6,161 bases of DNA from Chloroflexota bacterium (GTDB taxonomy: Bacteria; Chloroflexota; Anaerolineae; B4-G1): assembly GCA_011046405.1 (NCBI GenBank), contig DSAR01000312.1:1-6161 (forward strand), read 5' to 3'. Shown piece by piece: positions 1 through 5,378 of this stretch. The translations under genes and the position numbers were made by a program. Below the pieces are notes generated by a model. That model saw only the letters and a list, made by a program, of their open reading frames with translations. It was not told where the DNA came from and did not search any database. The stretch's first letter is position 1, and every line of letters starts with the position of its first letter.

Positions 1-36
1 ACCCTGGGGCAGATCGGCACCCTGGGGAATATCGGC
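1..36 (+). repeat. Two 18-bp in-frame tandem repeats (TLGxIG)
   Basis: Two adjacent 18-bp units (1-18 and 19-36) read ACCCTGGGG-nnn-ATCGGC and encode TLGQIG and TLGNIG. They differ only in the fourth codon (CAG versus AAT). A third partial unit (ACC, then TTCGTCGGC) follows. The array touches the window edge and may continue upstream in the same gene. Confidence 0.6.
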
Positions 37-2457
37 ACCTTCGTCGGCATCTCGGCCCATCCGCTGACAGCGACGGAGCAGATCGTGCACGACGTCCACG
101 AGTTGGCAGGCGATTACTACGTAGCGGTCGCCGGGCACACCGAGGAGGCGGTGGGCAAGCCCTACACCCTGACCGCCCACATCGCGCCGCCAGAGTTAAA
201 GTACGAACCGATCACCTACACCATCCCGACGACGTTCACCACCCCGCTGACCAACACGACGGTGGAGACGCTGATCCTGTACAACGCATCGCGCATGGCG
301 GAACGCTACGGCGACGGGACCCTGATCCTGCCCTCGACCAGCCTTGACGATAAGATCTATGAACTGGCGGCCCATCCCCAGGTGAACGGTGCGGTGGTGC
401 GCCTGGACGAATACCCAGAGATCGACTTCGCCTACGCGGTATGGGATGACGCGCCGGGCAACCCGATGGGGGCCAATTTCGTGGCCGCCCACGTCAAATC
501 GCTCCTGTACCGGCTGGCGCCGGCCTACCCCAACCTGAAATACCTGGTGATCGTGGGCGACGACTGGACGATCCCCCACCGCCGGATACGCGACGAGGCG
601 CTGATCTCCAACCAGCGGGTGTACGCTGGCGTCGTGTACGGCGCCGATCACCTCTACCAGTCGTTTGGATTGCGCTATTTCCTGACCGACGATTACTACG
701 TGGGGCTGCTGCCCCTGCCCTGGCGCGGGCGGGAATTGTACCTGCCCCAGTTGGCGGTGGGGCGGCTGGTGGAGACGCCGGCCGAGATCGCGGCCGCGAT
801 ATACGCTTTCCTGGCCCAGCCGACGCTGGCGCCGGAGGACGCGGTGGTGACCGGATACGACTTCCTGATCGACCAGGCGGAGACCATCAGCGCCACGCTG
901 CGGGCCCAGGGGGTCGCCAAGGTGACTGCCCTCATCAGCGACGAGTGGGACGACGACGATTTCCGCGCTCACGTCTTCACCACGCCAGACGCGCACGACC
1001 TGAATTCGCTGAACGCCCACTTCTCCCACTACAGCCTGTATCCAACCGACCCCTACAGCGAGGTCTTTGCGACGGAGGTGGTCAGCACGACCGACTACGG
1101 CGGGGTACTGGTCTTCTCGGTGGGCTGTCACTCAGGGTTGAACGTACCAGACGGCAGCTCACCCTGGCCGGGGGTGGACACCGATTGGGCCCAGGCCTTC
1201 CTGCGGCAGGGCGCGCTCTTCATCGGCAACACCGGTTTCGGTTACGGCGATTCGGACCTGGTGGCCTACTCGGAACGGCTGATGGCCAATTTCGTGGAGG
1301 AACTGGGCCACTGGCCCGGCGGCGAGCGCCCGACGGCCGGCGAGGCGATGATGCGAGCCAAGCAGCGCTACTACAACAGCGCGGCGGCCGCCTCTCTGAA
1401 CACCTACGACGAGAAGGTGCTGGAGATCATGACGCTCTACGGGCTGCCGATGATGGGCGTGCACATGCCGGTCACGACGACCCAGGCACCGGGCGAGGCG
1501 CTGGTGAACAACGCCCGCGCGCTGGCCCTGGGCAAGGTGAAGACGACGCTGGCGCGGCCATCGGTCCGGCAGGTGGGCGACGTCACCATCAGCCGGGAGC
1601 GCTTCGATTTCGAGTACGAGGCCCACCAGGTGGACGATCTGGGGACGTATTACAGCGTGGCGGGATCGAGCGACCTGCACGTGGCGGCCGGCCGGCCGGT
1701 CGAGCCGCGCGTGGGGCGGAACGTCCAGCGGGAAGGGCAGATCGCCCACGGCGCATTGATGCTCGGCGGCGCGTTCACCGACGTGGCGGGCGTCGACCCG
1801 GTCATCTCGCGCATCGTCACCGACGCGGTGCGCTTCAACGAGCCGATCTACCCGGCGCAGCAGTGGTACCCGACAACGCTGGGCGCGATCAACCGCTTCC
1901 TGGGGATCGACGGGCAGTCGCGGGACCGGCTGGTGGTGGTGCCGGGGCAGTTCTACGCGGCCCCCTTCGTCACGCTGACGGTGCCCACCACGGGCACGCA
2001 GCGGCTGTACCACGACCTGACCTTCGACGTGTACCACGCCCCCATCACGGCGACCGACTTCACGCCGCCGAGCATCTGGCACGTAGAGGCGATCAGCAAC
2101 AGCGCGTCCCTGCGGTTCCGCGTGCAGGTGGAGGACGACAGCGAGGAGATCCTGCGGACGTTGGTGCTGTACCGGACGCTATCGAGCCGGCGGTGGATGA
2201 CGGCGGAGCTGACCTACGAGCGCGCGACCGGGTGGGCGGAGGGGACGGTAGCGCCGGTGGACGAGCGGATCGAGTACTTCGCCCAGGCGGTCGACCCGAG
2301 CGGGAACGTGGCGCTGGCGCTGGATCACGGCGTGCCCTTCCGGCGGGTCAAACCGGGCGAGCCGCCCAAGATCTACCTGCCGCTGGTCGCCCGAAACTAC
2401 GATCCCAGCCGGCCCGATTACGCGCATAAAGTCTACCTGCCCGCCATCATGCGCTGA
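1..2457 (+). CDS. Secreted gingipain-like (peptidase C25, clan CD) protein, 5'-partial, with tandem C-terminal YLP motifs
   Basis: The frame is open from base 1 to a TGA at 2455-2457, giving 818 visible residues, so the true start lies upstream; a GTG at 85 is not a convincing start because homologous-looking sequence precedes it. Numbering codons from base 1, residues ~15-61 end in GDYYVAVAG...PYTLTAHI, resembling the end of a pre-peptidase C-terminal (PPC) beta domain. Residues ~80-500 look like a caspase/gingipain fold: LVIVGDDWTIPHRR, then AHFSHYS with His340 and His343, then VLVFSVGCHSGLN with Cys376. His343 to Cys376 is 33 residues, the same spacing as the His211/Cys244 dyad of gingipain R (family knowledge). 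The usual HG is HY here, so activity is uncertain. Residues ~690-785 look like a fibronectin/Ig-type beta domain. The protein ends in KIYLPLVARNY, a short linker and KVYLPAIMR, a Chloroflexota-style terminus that may mark surface proteins. An extracellular or surface-bound protease is inferred; no signal peptide is visible because the 5' end is missing. Confidence 0.75.
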   Translation, partial: TLGQIGTLGNIGTFVGISAHPLTATEQIVHDVHELAGDYYVAVAGHTEEAVGKPYTLTAHIAPPELKYEPITYTIPTTFTTPLTNTTVETLILYNASRMAERYGDGTLILPSTSLDDKIYELAAHPQVNGAVVRLDEYPEIDFAYAVWDDAPGNPMGANFVAAHVKSLLYRLAPAYPNLKYLVIVGDDWTIPHRRIRDEALISNQRVYAGVVYGADHLYQSFGLRYFLTDDYYVGLLPLPWRGRELYLPQLAVGRLVETPAEIAAAIYAFLAQPTLAPEDAVVTGYDFLIDQAETISATLRAQGVAKVTALISDEWDDDDFRAHVFTTPDAHDLNSLNAHFSHYSLYPTDPYSEVFATEVVSTTDYGGVLVFSVGCHSGLNVPDGSSPWPGVDTDWAQAFLRQGALFIGNTGFGYGDSDLVAYSERLMANFVEELGHWPGGERPTAGEAMMRAKQRYYNSAAAASLNTYDEKVLEIMTLYGLPMMGVHMPVTTTQAPGEALVNNARALALGKVKTTLARPSVRQVGDVTISRERFDFEYEAHQVDDLGTYYSVAGSSDLHVAAGRPVEPRVGRNVQREGQIAHGALMLGGAFTDVAGVDPVISRIVTDAVRFNEPIYPAQQWYPTTLGAINRFLGIDGQSRDRLVVVPGQFYAAPFVTLTVPTTGTQRLYHDLTFDVYHAPITATDFTPPSIWHVEAISNSASLRFRVQVEDDSEEILRTLVLYRTLSSRRWMTAELTYERATGWAEGTVAPVDERIEYFAQAVDPSGNVALALDHGVPFRRVKPGEPPKIYLPLVARNYDPSRPDYAHKVYLPAIMR

Positions 2458-2487
2458 TGGATCTAGATGTGCATTTCATCAGTTTTT
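2454..2487 (+). terminator. Weak intrinsic-terminator-like hairpin after the C25-like gene
   Basis: CTGATG (2454-2459) pairs with CATCAG (2477-2482), followed directly by TTTTT (2483-2487). The stem is only 6 bp with a 17-nt loop and overlaps the stop codon, so it would be a weak rho-independent terminator. The loop contains the palindrome ATCTAGAT (2461-2468). Position and T-tract fit termination of the protease gene. Confidence 0.4.
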
Positions 2488-2513
2488 AGTGCCTATCAGC
2501 GAAACTCTCGTTT

Positions 2514-2538
2514 GGGGCATATCTACAAGTTGGGGGAG
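2514..2538 (+). repeat. Inner left arm of the MITE-like inverted repeat
   Basis: A 25-nt arm beginning GGGGCATATC and ending TTGGGGGAG. Its reverse complement is found, with short gaps, at 2655-2678. The terminal 8 bases TGGGGGAG (2531-2538) and CTCCCCCA (2655-2662) match exactly. Confidence 0.6.
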
Positions 2539-2570
2539 TGCAGATAGCCCTGTGCTTTTTTGCCACGAAT

Positions 2571-2593
2571 CCTTCGACTACGCTCAGGACAGG
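2571..2593 (+). repeat. Dispersed-type repeat inside the MITE-like element (CCTTCGACTACGCTC...)
   Basis: A 23-nt segment starting CCTTCGACTACGCTC and ending AGGACAGG, read as FDYAQDR in one frame. I recognise this string as a common interspersed repeat in environmental bacterial genomes, often seen as spurious 'FDYAQD' peptides; this is memory rather than a search. Only one copy is present here. It sits between CACGAAT (2563-2569) and a small hairpin, TGACA-CGAAT-TGTCA (2595-2609). Confidence 0.45.
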
Positions 2594-2654
2594 TTGACAC
2601 GAATTGTCACTAATCTTTGGGTTTTTCGTGTTAATTCGCGCCTGATTTGTGATG

Positions 2655-2678
2655 CTCCCCCAGGTTTGTATGCGCCCC
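2655..2678 (-). repeat. Inner right arm of the MITE-like inverted repeat
   Basis: A 24-nt arm beginning CTCCCCCAGG and ending GCGCCCC. It is the inverted partner of 2514-2538. Two alignment gaps are needed: a GC insertion and a three-base deletion. Confidence 0.6.
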
Positions 2679-2712
2679 TCGTTTTTTGTGCAAGAATTTC
2701 ATTGGATAGGCA

Positions 2713-3705
2713 CTATTGTTTCTGCAAACACTGCCCCGTATAGCTCTCCGCCATGCGCGCCACCTCCTCCGGCGTCCCCTCGGCGATGATGTCGCCGCCG
2801 GTGTCGCCGCCCTCCGGCCCCAGGTCGATGAGCCAGTCGGCGTCGCGGATGACGTCCAGGTTGTGCTTGATGACGACGACGCTGTTCCCCGCGTCCACCA
2901 GCCCGTGCAGCACCTTGAGCAGGTGGGCGACGTCGGCGGGGTGCAGGCCGGTGCTCGGTTCGTCGAGCAGGTAGAGCGTGCGTCCGGTAGCCTTACGGCT
3001 CAACTCTTTCGCCAGCTTGACGCGCTGCGCCTCGCCGCCGCTCAACGTCGTCGCCGGTTGGCCGAGTTTGAGATAGCCTAGCCCCACGTCCGTCATCAGC
3101 GCCAGGCGATTGTGAGCCGCCGGGACGTTGGCGAATAGCGCGGCGGCTTCGGTGATGGACATCTCCAGCACGTCGCTGATGGTGCGCCCGCGATAGGTCA
3201 CGTCCAGCACCTCGCGCTTGAAGCGTGTGCCGTGGCAGGCCGGACAGCGCACCTCCACGTCCGGCAAAAAGTGCATGTTGACCGTCAACGTCCCCGCGCC
3301 CTGGCAGCGCTCGCAGCGCCCGCCCGCCGTGTTGAACGAGAAATGCGCCGCCGTCAGCCCGCGCGCCTGCGCGGTCGGCGTCTCGGCAAAGGTCTGGCGG
3401 ATGGGCGTAAAGCTGTCGGTGTACGTCGCCGCGTTGGAGCGCGTGGTGCGCCCGATGGCGGATTGGTCGAGCGTGATGACCTTGTCCAGGTGTTCCCAAC
3501 CGGTGATGGCGAGATGGTCGCCCGGCGGATCGCCTGCGCCGTAGAACCGCTGGCGCGCCGCCCGGTCGAGGATATCGAGCATCAACGACGATTTGCCGGA
3601 ACCGGAAAGCCCGGTCAGCACCACCAGTTGGTTCTTGGGGATGCTCACCGTGACGTTCTTCAGATTGTGCAGCCGCGCGCCTTTGACCGTGATGGTGTTG
3701 TGCAT
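2713..3705 (-). CDS. Stand-alone UvrA C-terminal half (ABC ATPase with zinc module)
   Basis: A 330-residue protein collinear with the second half (about residues 610-940) of UvrA, the DNA-damage sensor ATPase of nucleotide excision repair. Visible motifs are Walker A GLSGSGKS (32-39), the UvrA-type DQSAIGRTTRSN (80-91), a zinc module C131-x2-C134...C154-x2-C157, ABC signature LSGGEAQ (221-227), Walker B LYLLDEP (244-250) with catalytic Glu249, and switch His281. The first UvrA half and its UvrB-binding region are absent, and the upstream DNA holds an unrelated gene, so this is not a split gene in cis. The ATG at 3705 is chosen because GGAGG (3711-3715) lies 5 nt upstream and the UvrA homology starts at residue 5; an in-frame ATG at 3717 has no Shine-Dalgarno. 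The TAG stop overlaps the edge of the MITE-like element. Walker A with LTGLSGSGKSSL looks like the first-half type, hinting at an internal-deletion origin. Role in repair, drug resistance or neither is unknown. Confidence 0.85.
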   Translation of the reverse strand: MHNTITVKGARLHNLKNVTVSIPKNQLVVLTGLSGSGKSSLMLDILDRAARQRFYGAGDPPGDHLAITGWEHLDKVITLDQSAIGRTTRSNAATYTDSFTPIRQTFAETPTAQARGLTAAHFSFNTAGGRCERCQGAGTLTVNMHFLPDVEVRCPACHGTRFKREVLDVTYRGRTISDVLEMSITEAAALFANVPAAHNRLALMTDVGLGYLKLGQPATTLSGGEAQRVKLAKELSRKATGRTLYLLDEPSTGLHPADVAHLLKVLHGLVDAGNSVVVIKHNLDVIRDADWLIDLGPEGGDTGGDIIAEGTPEEVARMAESYTGQCLQKQ

Positions 3706-3710
3706 TGGAT

Positions 3711-3715
3711 CCTCC
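3711..3715 (-). promoter_or_regulatory. Ribosome binding site of the UvrA-half gene
   Basis: GGAGG on the minus strand, 5 nt before the ATG at 3705. It decides the start against the upstream in-frame ATG codons at 3717 and 3870, neither of which is supported by UvrA homology. Confidence 0.75.
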
Positions 3716-3728
3716 ATTGGGAATGTTT

Positions 3729-3763
3729 GGTAGACAGTAGACAGCGCCCGTCTAATGTCTACC
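3729..3763. other. 35-nt stem-loop in the leader of the UvrA-half gene
   Basis: GGTAGACA (3729-3736) pairs with TGTCTACC (3756-3763). Directly inside, TAGAC (3738-3742) pairs with GTCTA (3750-3754), with one G/A mismatch between the two helices and a 7-nt loop, AGCGCCC. That gives 13 of 14 possible pairs. The left arm is also a direct repeat, TAGACAG twice (3731-3744). No T-tract follows on either strand, so it is not a classical terminator. It lies 13 nt upstream of the Shine-Dalgarno of the UvrA-half gene and could affect its mRNA stability or translation (inference), or be an unrelated small palindromic repeat. Confidence 0.5.
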
Positions 3764-3773
3764 GTCATGATAC

Positions 3774-3798
3774 AACCCTGGTGTGCAAATGGAGGGTT
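3774..3798. other. Small inverted repeat between ligase and UvrA-half genes
   Basis: AACCCT (3774-3779) is the exact inverted partner of AGGGTT (3793-3798), with a 13-nt loop. No T-tract is adjacent. It is recorded as one of three stem-loops filling the 142-bp gap; function is unknown and it may be chance. Confidence 0.3.
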
Positions 3799-3814
3799 AT
3801 GCGCGAACACTTGT

Positions 3815-3831
3815 ACAGCGCCGGTCGCTGT
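3815..3831 (-). terminator. GC-rich hairpin downstream of the ligase gene, possible terminator without T-tract
   Basis: ACAGCG (3815-3820) pairs perfectly with CGCTGT (3826-3831) around a 5-nt loop. On the minus strand it starts 16 nt after the TGA of the ligase gene, the usual place for a transcript end. The run after it (ACAAGTG) has no T-stretch, so intrinsic termination would be weak; it may instead stabilise a 3' end. Confidence 0.35.
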
Positions 3832-3847
3832 GTTTTCCGTGCAGCCG

Positions 3848-5041
3848 TCATTCCGCGGCGAGGTTATCAAAGTAGCCCTGGATATATACGATGGGCGTGC
3901 CTTTGTCGCCGCTGCCGGAGACCAGGTCGCACAGCGAGCCGATGAGGTCTGTCAGCCGGCGGGGCGTCGTACCCTGGGTTTCCATAGCGCCGCTGAGGCT
4001 CGCCTTTTTTTCCTTGATCTGTGCGACGATGGCCGCGTGCAGTGCTGGCCCGGTCAGCCCGGCGAATTGGTTGTCCACCAGGTATTTGATCTTTACTTCG
4101 TTGGGTGTACCTGCCAGGCCGGTCGTGTACGCCGGAGAGACGACGGGATCGGCCAATTCCCAGATTTTGCCCACCGGGTCCTTGAAGGCGCCGTCGCCAT
4201 AGATCATGATCTCTACGGCTTTCCCTGTTTTTTCCTTCAAGATGTGTTGAACACGGTCGACTACGGCCTGACCGTCGCGGGGGAAGAGTTTCACGGTCTC
4301 CTCGGTGGCTTTGTTGGAACCGAGCAACCCGTATTCTGGATGGTAGCCGCTGCCATTGACGGAAGAGGCCAGGATTTCGTCCAGTCCGCACACCGTTTTG
4401 GCCCCGGCGGCGAGCAAGCGCCGTTTCGTGCGCGCGCGGGTGTGGATGTCGCACGCCAGCACGTTTCGGATATGCGCCAGGATGGCTTGCGGGTGATTGG
4501 AAAACAGGATGGTGCAGGTCGCGCCTTCCGTTTCCACCAACGAGCGGTAATACGCAACGTAATCGACGCCGGTAAAAGGATGCACGGCGCCGCCGAACGC
4601 TTGCGCGAATTCGCTCTCGGTCAGTTCGTCGACCCAGGGATCGATGCCGCGCTCGTCCAACAACTCTGGATCGAACAGTTGGTTGCCAACTTCGTCGGAT
4701 GGGTAGCTGAACTGGATCACGAGGCGTCTTGTGCTGCGCGCGATGCCTTTGAGCAGGACCGCAAAGCGGTTGCGGCTGAGGATGGGGAATACGATTCCCA
4801 GGGATTCGTCGCCGAATTTCGCCTTCAGATCGGCGGCAATCGCATCTACCGTGGCGTAATTCCCCTGCGCCCGCGCCACAATCGATTCGGTAATGCCGAC
4901 CACGTCGCGGTCACGGATGGCAAACCCCTCCGTGGCGGAGGCCTTGAGCACACTGTCGACCACGATCTCTTCGATGGCGTCGCCCTCGCGCACGATGGGG
5001 GCGCGGATTCCTCGCGCCACAGTTCCTACGTATCGTTCCAT
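3848..5041 (-). CDS. Coenzyme F420-0:L-glutamate ligase-like protein (long CofE/FbiB-N family)
   Basis: A 397-residue protein that I recognise as the long (~400 aa) form of the CofE-like family. CofE adds L-glutamates to coenzyme F420-0 using GTP in the cytoplasm. The N-terminal part fits CofE: GTVARGIRAPIVREGD (6-21), IRDRDVVGITESIVARAQG (42-60), then LSYPSDEVGN-like FSYPSDEVGN (111-120). Strongly family-like blocks follow: HPFTGVDYV (154-162), CDIHTR (197-202), GYHPEYGLLGSNKATEE (232-248), YGDGAFKDPVGKIWELADPV (281-300) and GTTPRRLTDLIGSL (357-370). It lacks the nitroreductase domain of FbiB and is about 150 residues longer than archaeal CofE (~250 aa). The ATG at 5041 is chosen because GGAGGG precedes it by 9 nt and homology starts at MERY; the in-frame extension to 5158 runs into the hydrolase remnant. 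Similar proteins occur in bacteria not known to make F420, so the substrate is uncertain. No other F420 gene is visible here. Confidence 0.75.
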   Translation of the reverse strand: MERYVGTVARGIRAPIVREGDAIEEIVVDSVLKASATEGFAIRDRDVVGITESIVARAQGNYATVDAIAADLKAKFGDESLGIVFPILSRNRFAVLLKGIARSTRRLVIQFSYPSDEVGNQLFDPELLDERGIDPWVDELTESEFAQAFGGAVHPFTGVDYVAYYRSLVETEGATCTILFSNHPQAILAHIRNVLACDIHTRARTKRRLLAAGAKTVCGLDEILASSVNGSGYHPEYGLLGSNKATEETVKLFPRDGQAVVDRVQHILKEKTGKAVEIMIYGDGAFKDPVGKIWELADPVVSPAYTTGLAGTPNEVKIKYLVDNQFAGLTGPALHAAIVAQIKEKKASLSGAMETQGTTPRRLTDLIGSLCDLVSGSGDKGTPIVYIQGYFDNLAAE

Positions 5042-5050
5042 GTACGTGAT

Positions 5051-5056
5051 CCCTCC
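5051..5056 (-). promoter_or_regulatory. Ribosome binding site of the CofE-like gene
   Basis: GGAGGG on the minus strand, 9 nt before the ATG at 5041. It supports this start over the longer in-frame extension to 5158. I see no clear -35/-10 pair in the short region 5057-5100, so the promoter is not placed. Confidence 0.7.
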
Positions 5057-5096
5057 AAAAATAGAAAAACGGCGCGTATGGAAGATCCGGTTGAGA

Positions 5097-5366
5097 AACG
5101 AGCCCGTCGTTAGCGACGTCCCAGCGCTGGTGATGGTTGGCGAGTTCGACCCGATCACGCCGCCCGCCTGGGCGGAGCGCGCCGCCGAAACGCTGTCCCA
5201 CGGTTACTTCTTTGAATATCCCGGCGTGGAACACGGCGCCAGCGCCTCGCCCGGTTGTCCGCGCCAGATGATGATCGCCTTCCTGGACGATCCCACCGCC
5301 GTGCCCGACAACGCCTGCATCGCCGATATGCGCCAGCCCTGGTCCCAAACATCGGAGACGAGGTGA
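5097..5366 (+). pseudogene. C-terminal remnant of a TAP-like alpha/beta hydrolase
   Basis: About 89 residues from NEPVVSDVPALVMVGEFD to the TGA at 5364-5366 match the C-terminal end of alpha/beta hydrolases of the tripeptidyl aminopeptidase (TAP-like, PF08386) type: GEFDPITPPAWAE with the triad Asp, GVEHGAS with the triad His, then CPRQ...AFLDDPTAVPDNACI, the typical Cys-containing ending. The nucleophile Ser domain is missing. The frame remains open leftwards to 4893, but that part is antisense to the CofE-like gene and shows no hydrolase sequence, so I treat the copy as 5'-truncated and inactive. It ends 12 bp from the convergent tex stop codon. The breakpoint lies between the ligase start (5041) and ~5097. 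A recently broken gene is inferred because the remnant has no internal stop or frameshift. Confidence 0.7.
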
Positions 5367-5378
5367 TAGAGATCGGCC

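Larger units (their letters stand above)
2489..2713. mobile_element. MITE-like non-autonomous element, 225 bp, TA-flanked
   Basis: The ends are inverted repeats. GTGCCTATC at 2489-2497 matches GATAGGCAC at 2705-2713 perfectly, and both ends are flanked by TA (2487-2488 and 2714-2715), as for insertions of IS630/Tc1-mariner elements into TA (family knowledge). Homology continues inward in blocks: GAAACTCTCG (2501-2510) matches CAAGAATTTC (2691-2700) at 8 of 10 bases, and a 25-nt arm at 2514-2538 (GGGGC...TGGGGGAG) matches a 24-nt arm at 2655-2678 (CTCCCCCA...GCCCC) with small gaps. The core is visibly more AT-rich than the flanking genes and holds smaller inverted repeats. No transposase is encoded. 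An 84-codon reading frame over most of the element (2489-2743) resembles no protein I know and ends beyond it. An unrelated folded intergenic repeat is the alternative, but the TA flanks favour insertion. Confidence 0.65.

Noticed and set aside
945..2429. 494-codon + strand frame and ~300-codon minus-strand frames inside the protease gene
   Set aside because: Low-complexity Arg/Gly/Ala/Pro translations typical of shadow frames; the frame ending at 2457 carries the real domains.
2489..2743. 84-codon open frame on the + strand
   Set aside because: It starts at the first base of the MITE-like element, runs through repeat sequence including the FDYAQDR string, and overlaps the end of the UvrA-half gene; no protein family is recognisable.
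3731..3763. TAGACAG/GTCTA repeats as a CRISPR or operator array
   Set aside because: Only two 7-bp direct copies with no spacers; the pattern is better described as one hairpin.
3740..3830. Promoter for the UvrA-half gene (TATCAT on the minus strand near 3769)
   Set aside because: No -35 hexamer at a suitable spacing; too weak to report as a feature.
3706..3870. N-terminal extension of the UvrA-half protein up to the ATG at 3870
   Set aside because: The extension covers hairpin-rich intergenic DNA and the end of the ligase gene, has no homology, and the best Shine-Dalgarno is directly before 3705.
2713..5041. UvrA half plus CofE-like ligase as a new defence or resistance system
   Set aside because: Only two same-strand genes 142 bp apart, no further partner, and a rearranged context; the sequence alone gives no evidence of a shared function.
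4893..5096. Start of the hydrolase frame at 4893 as a real 157-aa gene
   Set aside because: The first ~68 residues are antisense to the ligase gene and unlike any hydrolase; only the part from ~5097 resembles the family.
3755..5113. 452-codon open frame on the + strand over the ligase gene
   Set aside because: It is antisense to the CofE-like gene, has no recognisable domain, and results from GC-rich codon use; the minus-strand product is clearly family-like.
5042..5158. N-terminal extension of the ligase to the ATG at 5158
   Set aside because: The extra 39 residues are antisense to the hydrolase remnant, and GGAGGG precedes the ATG at 5041.
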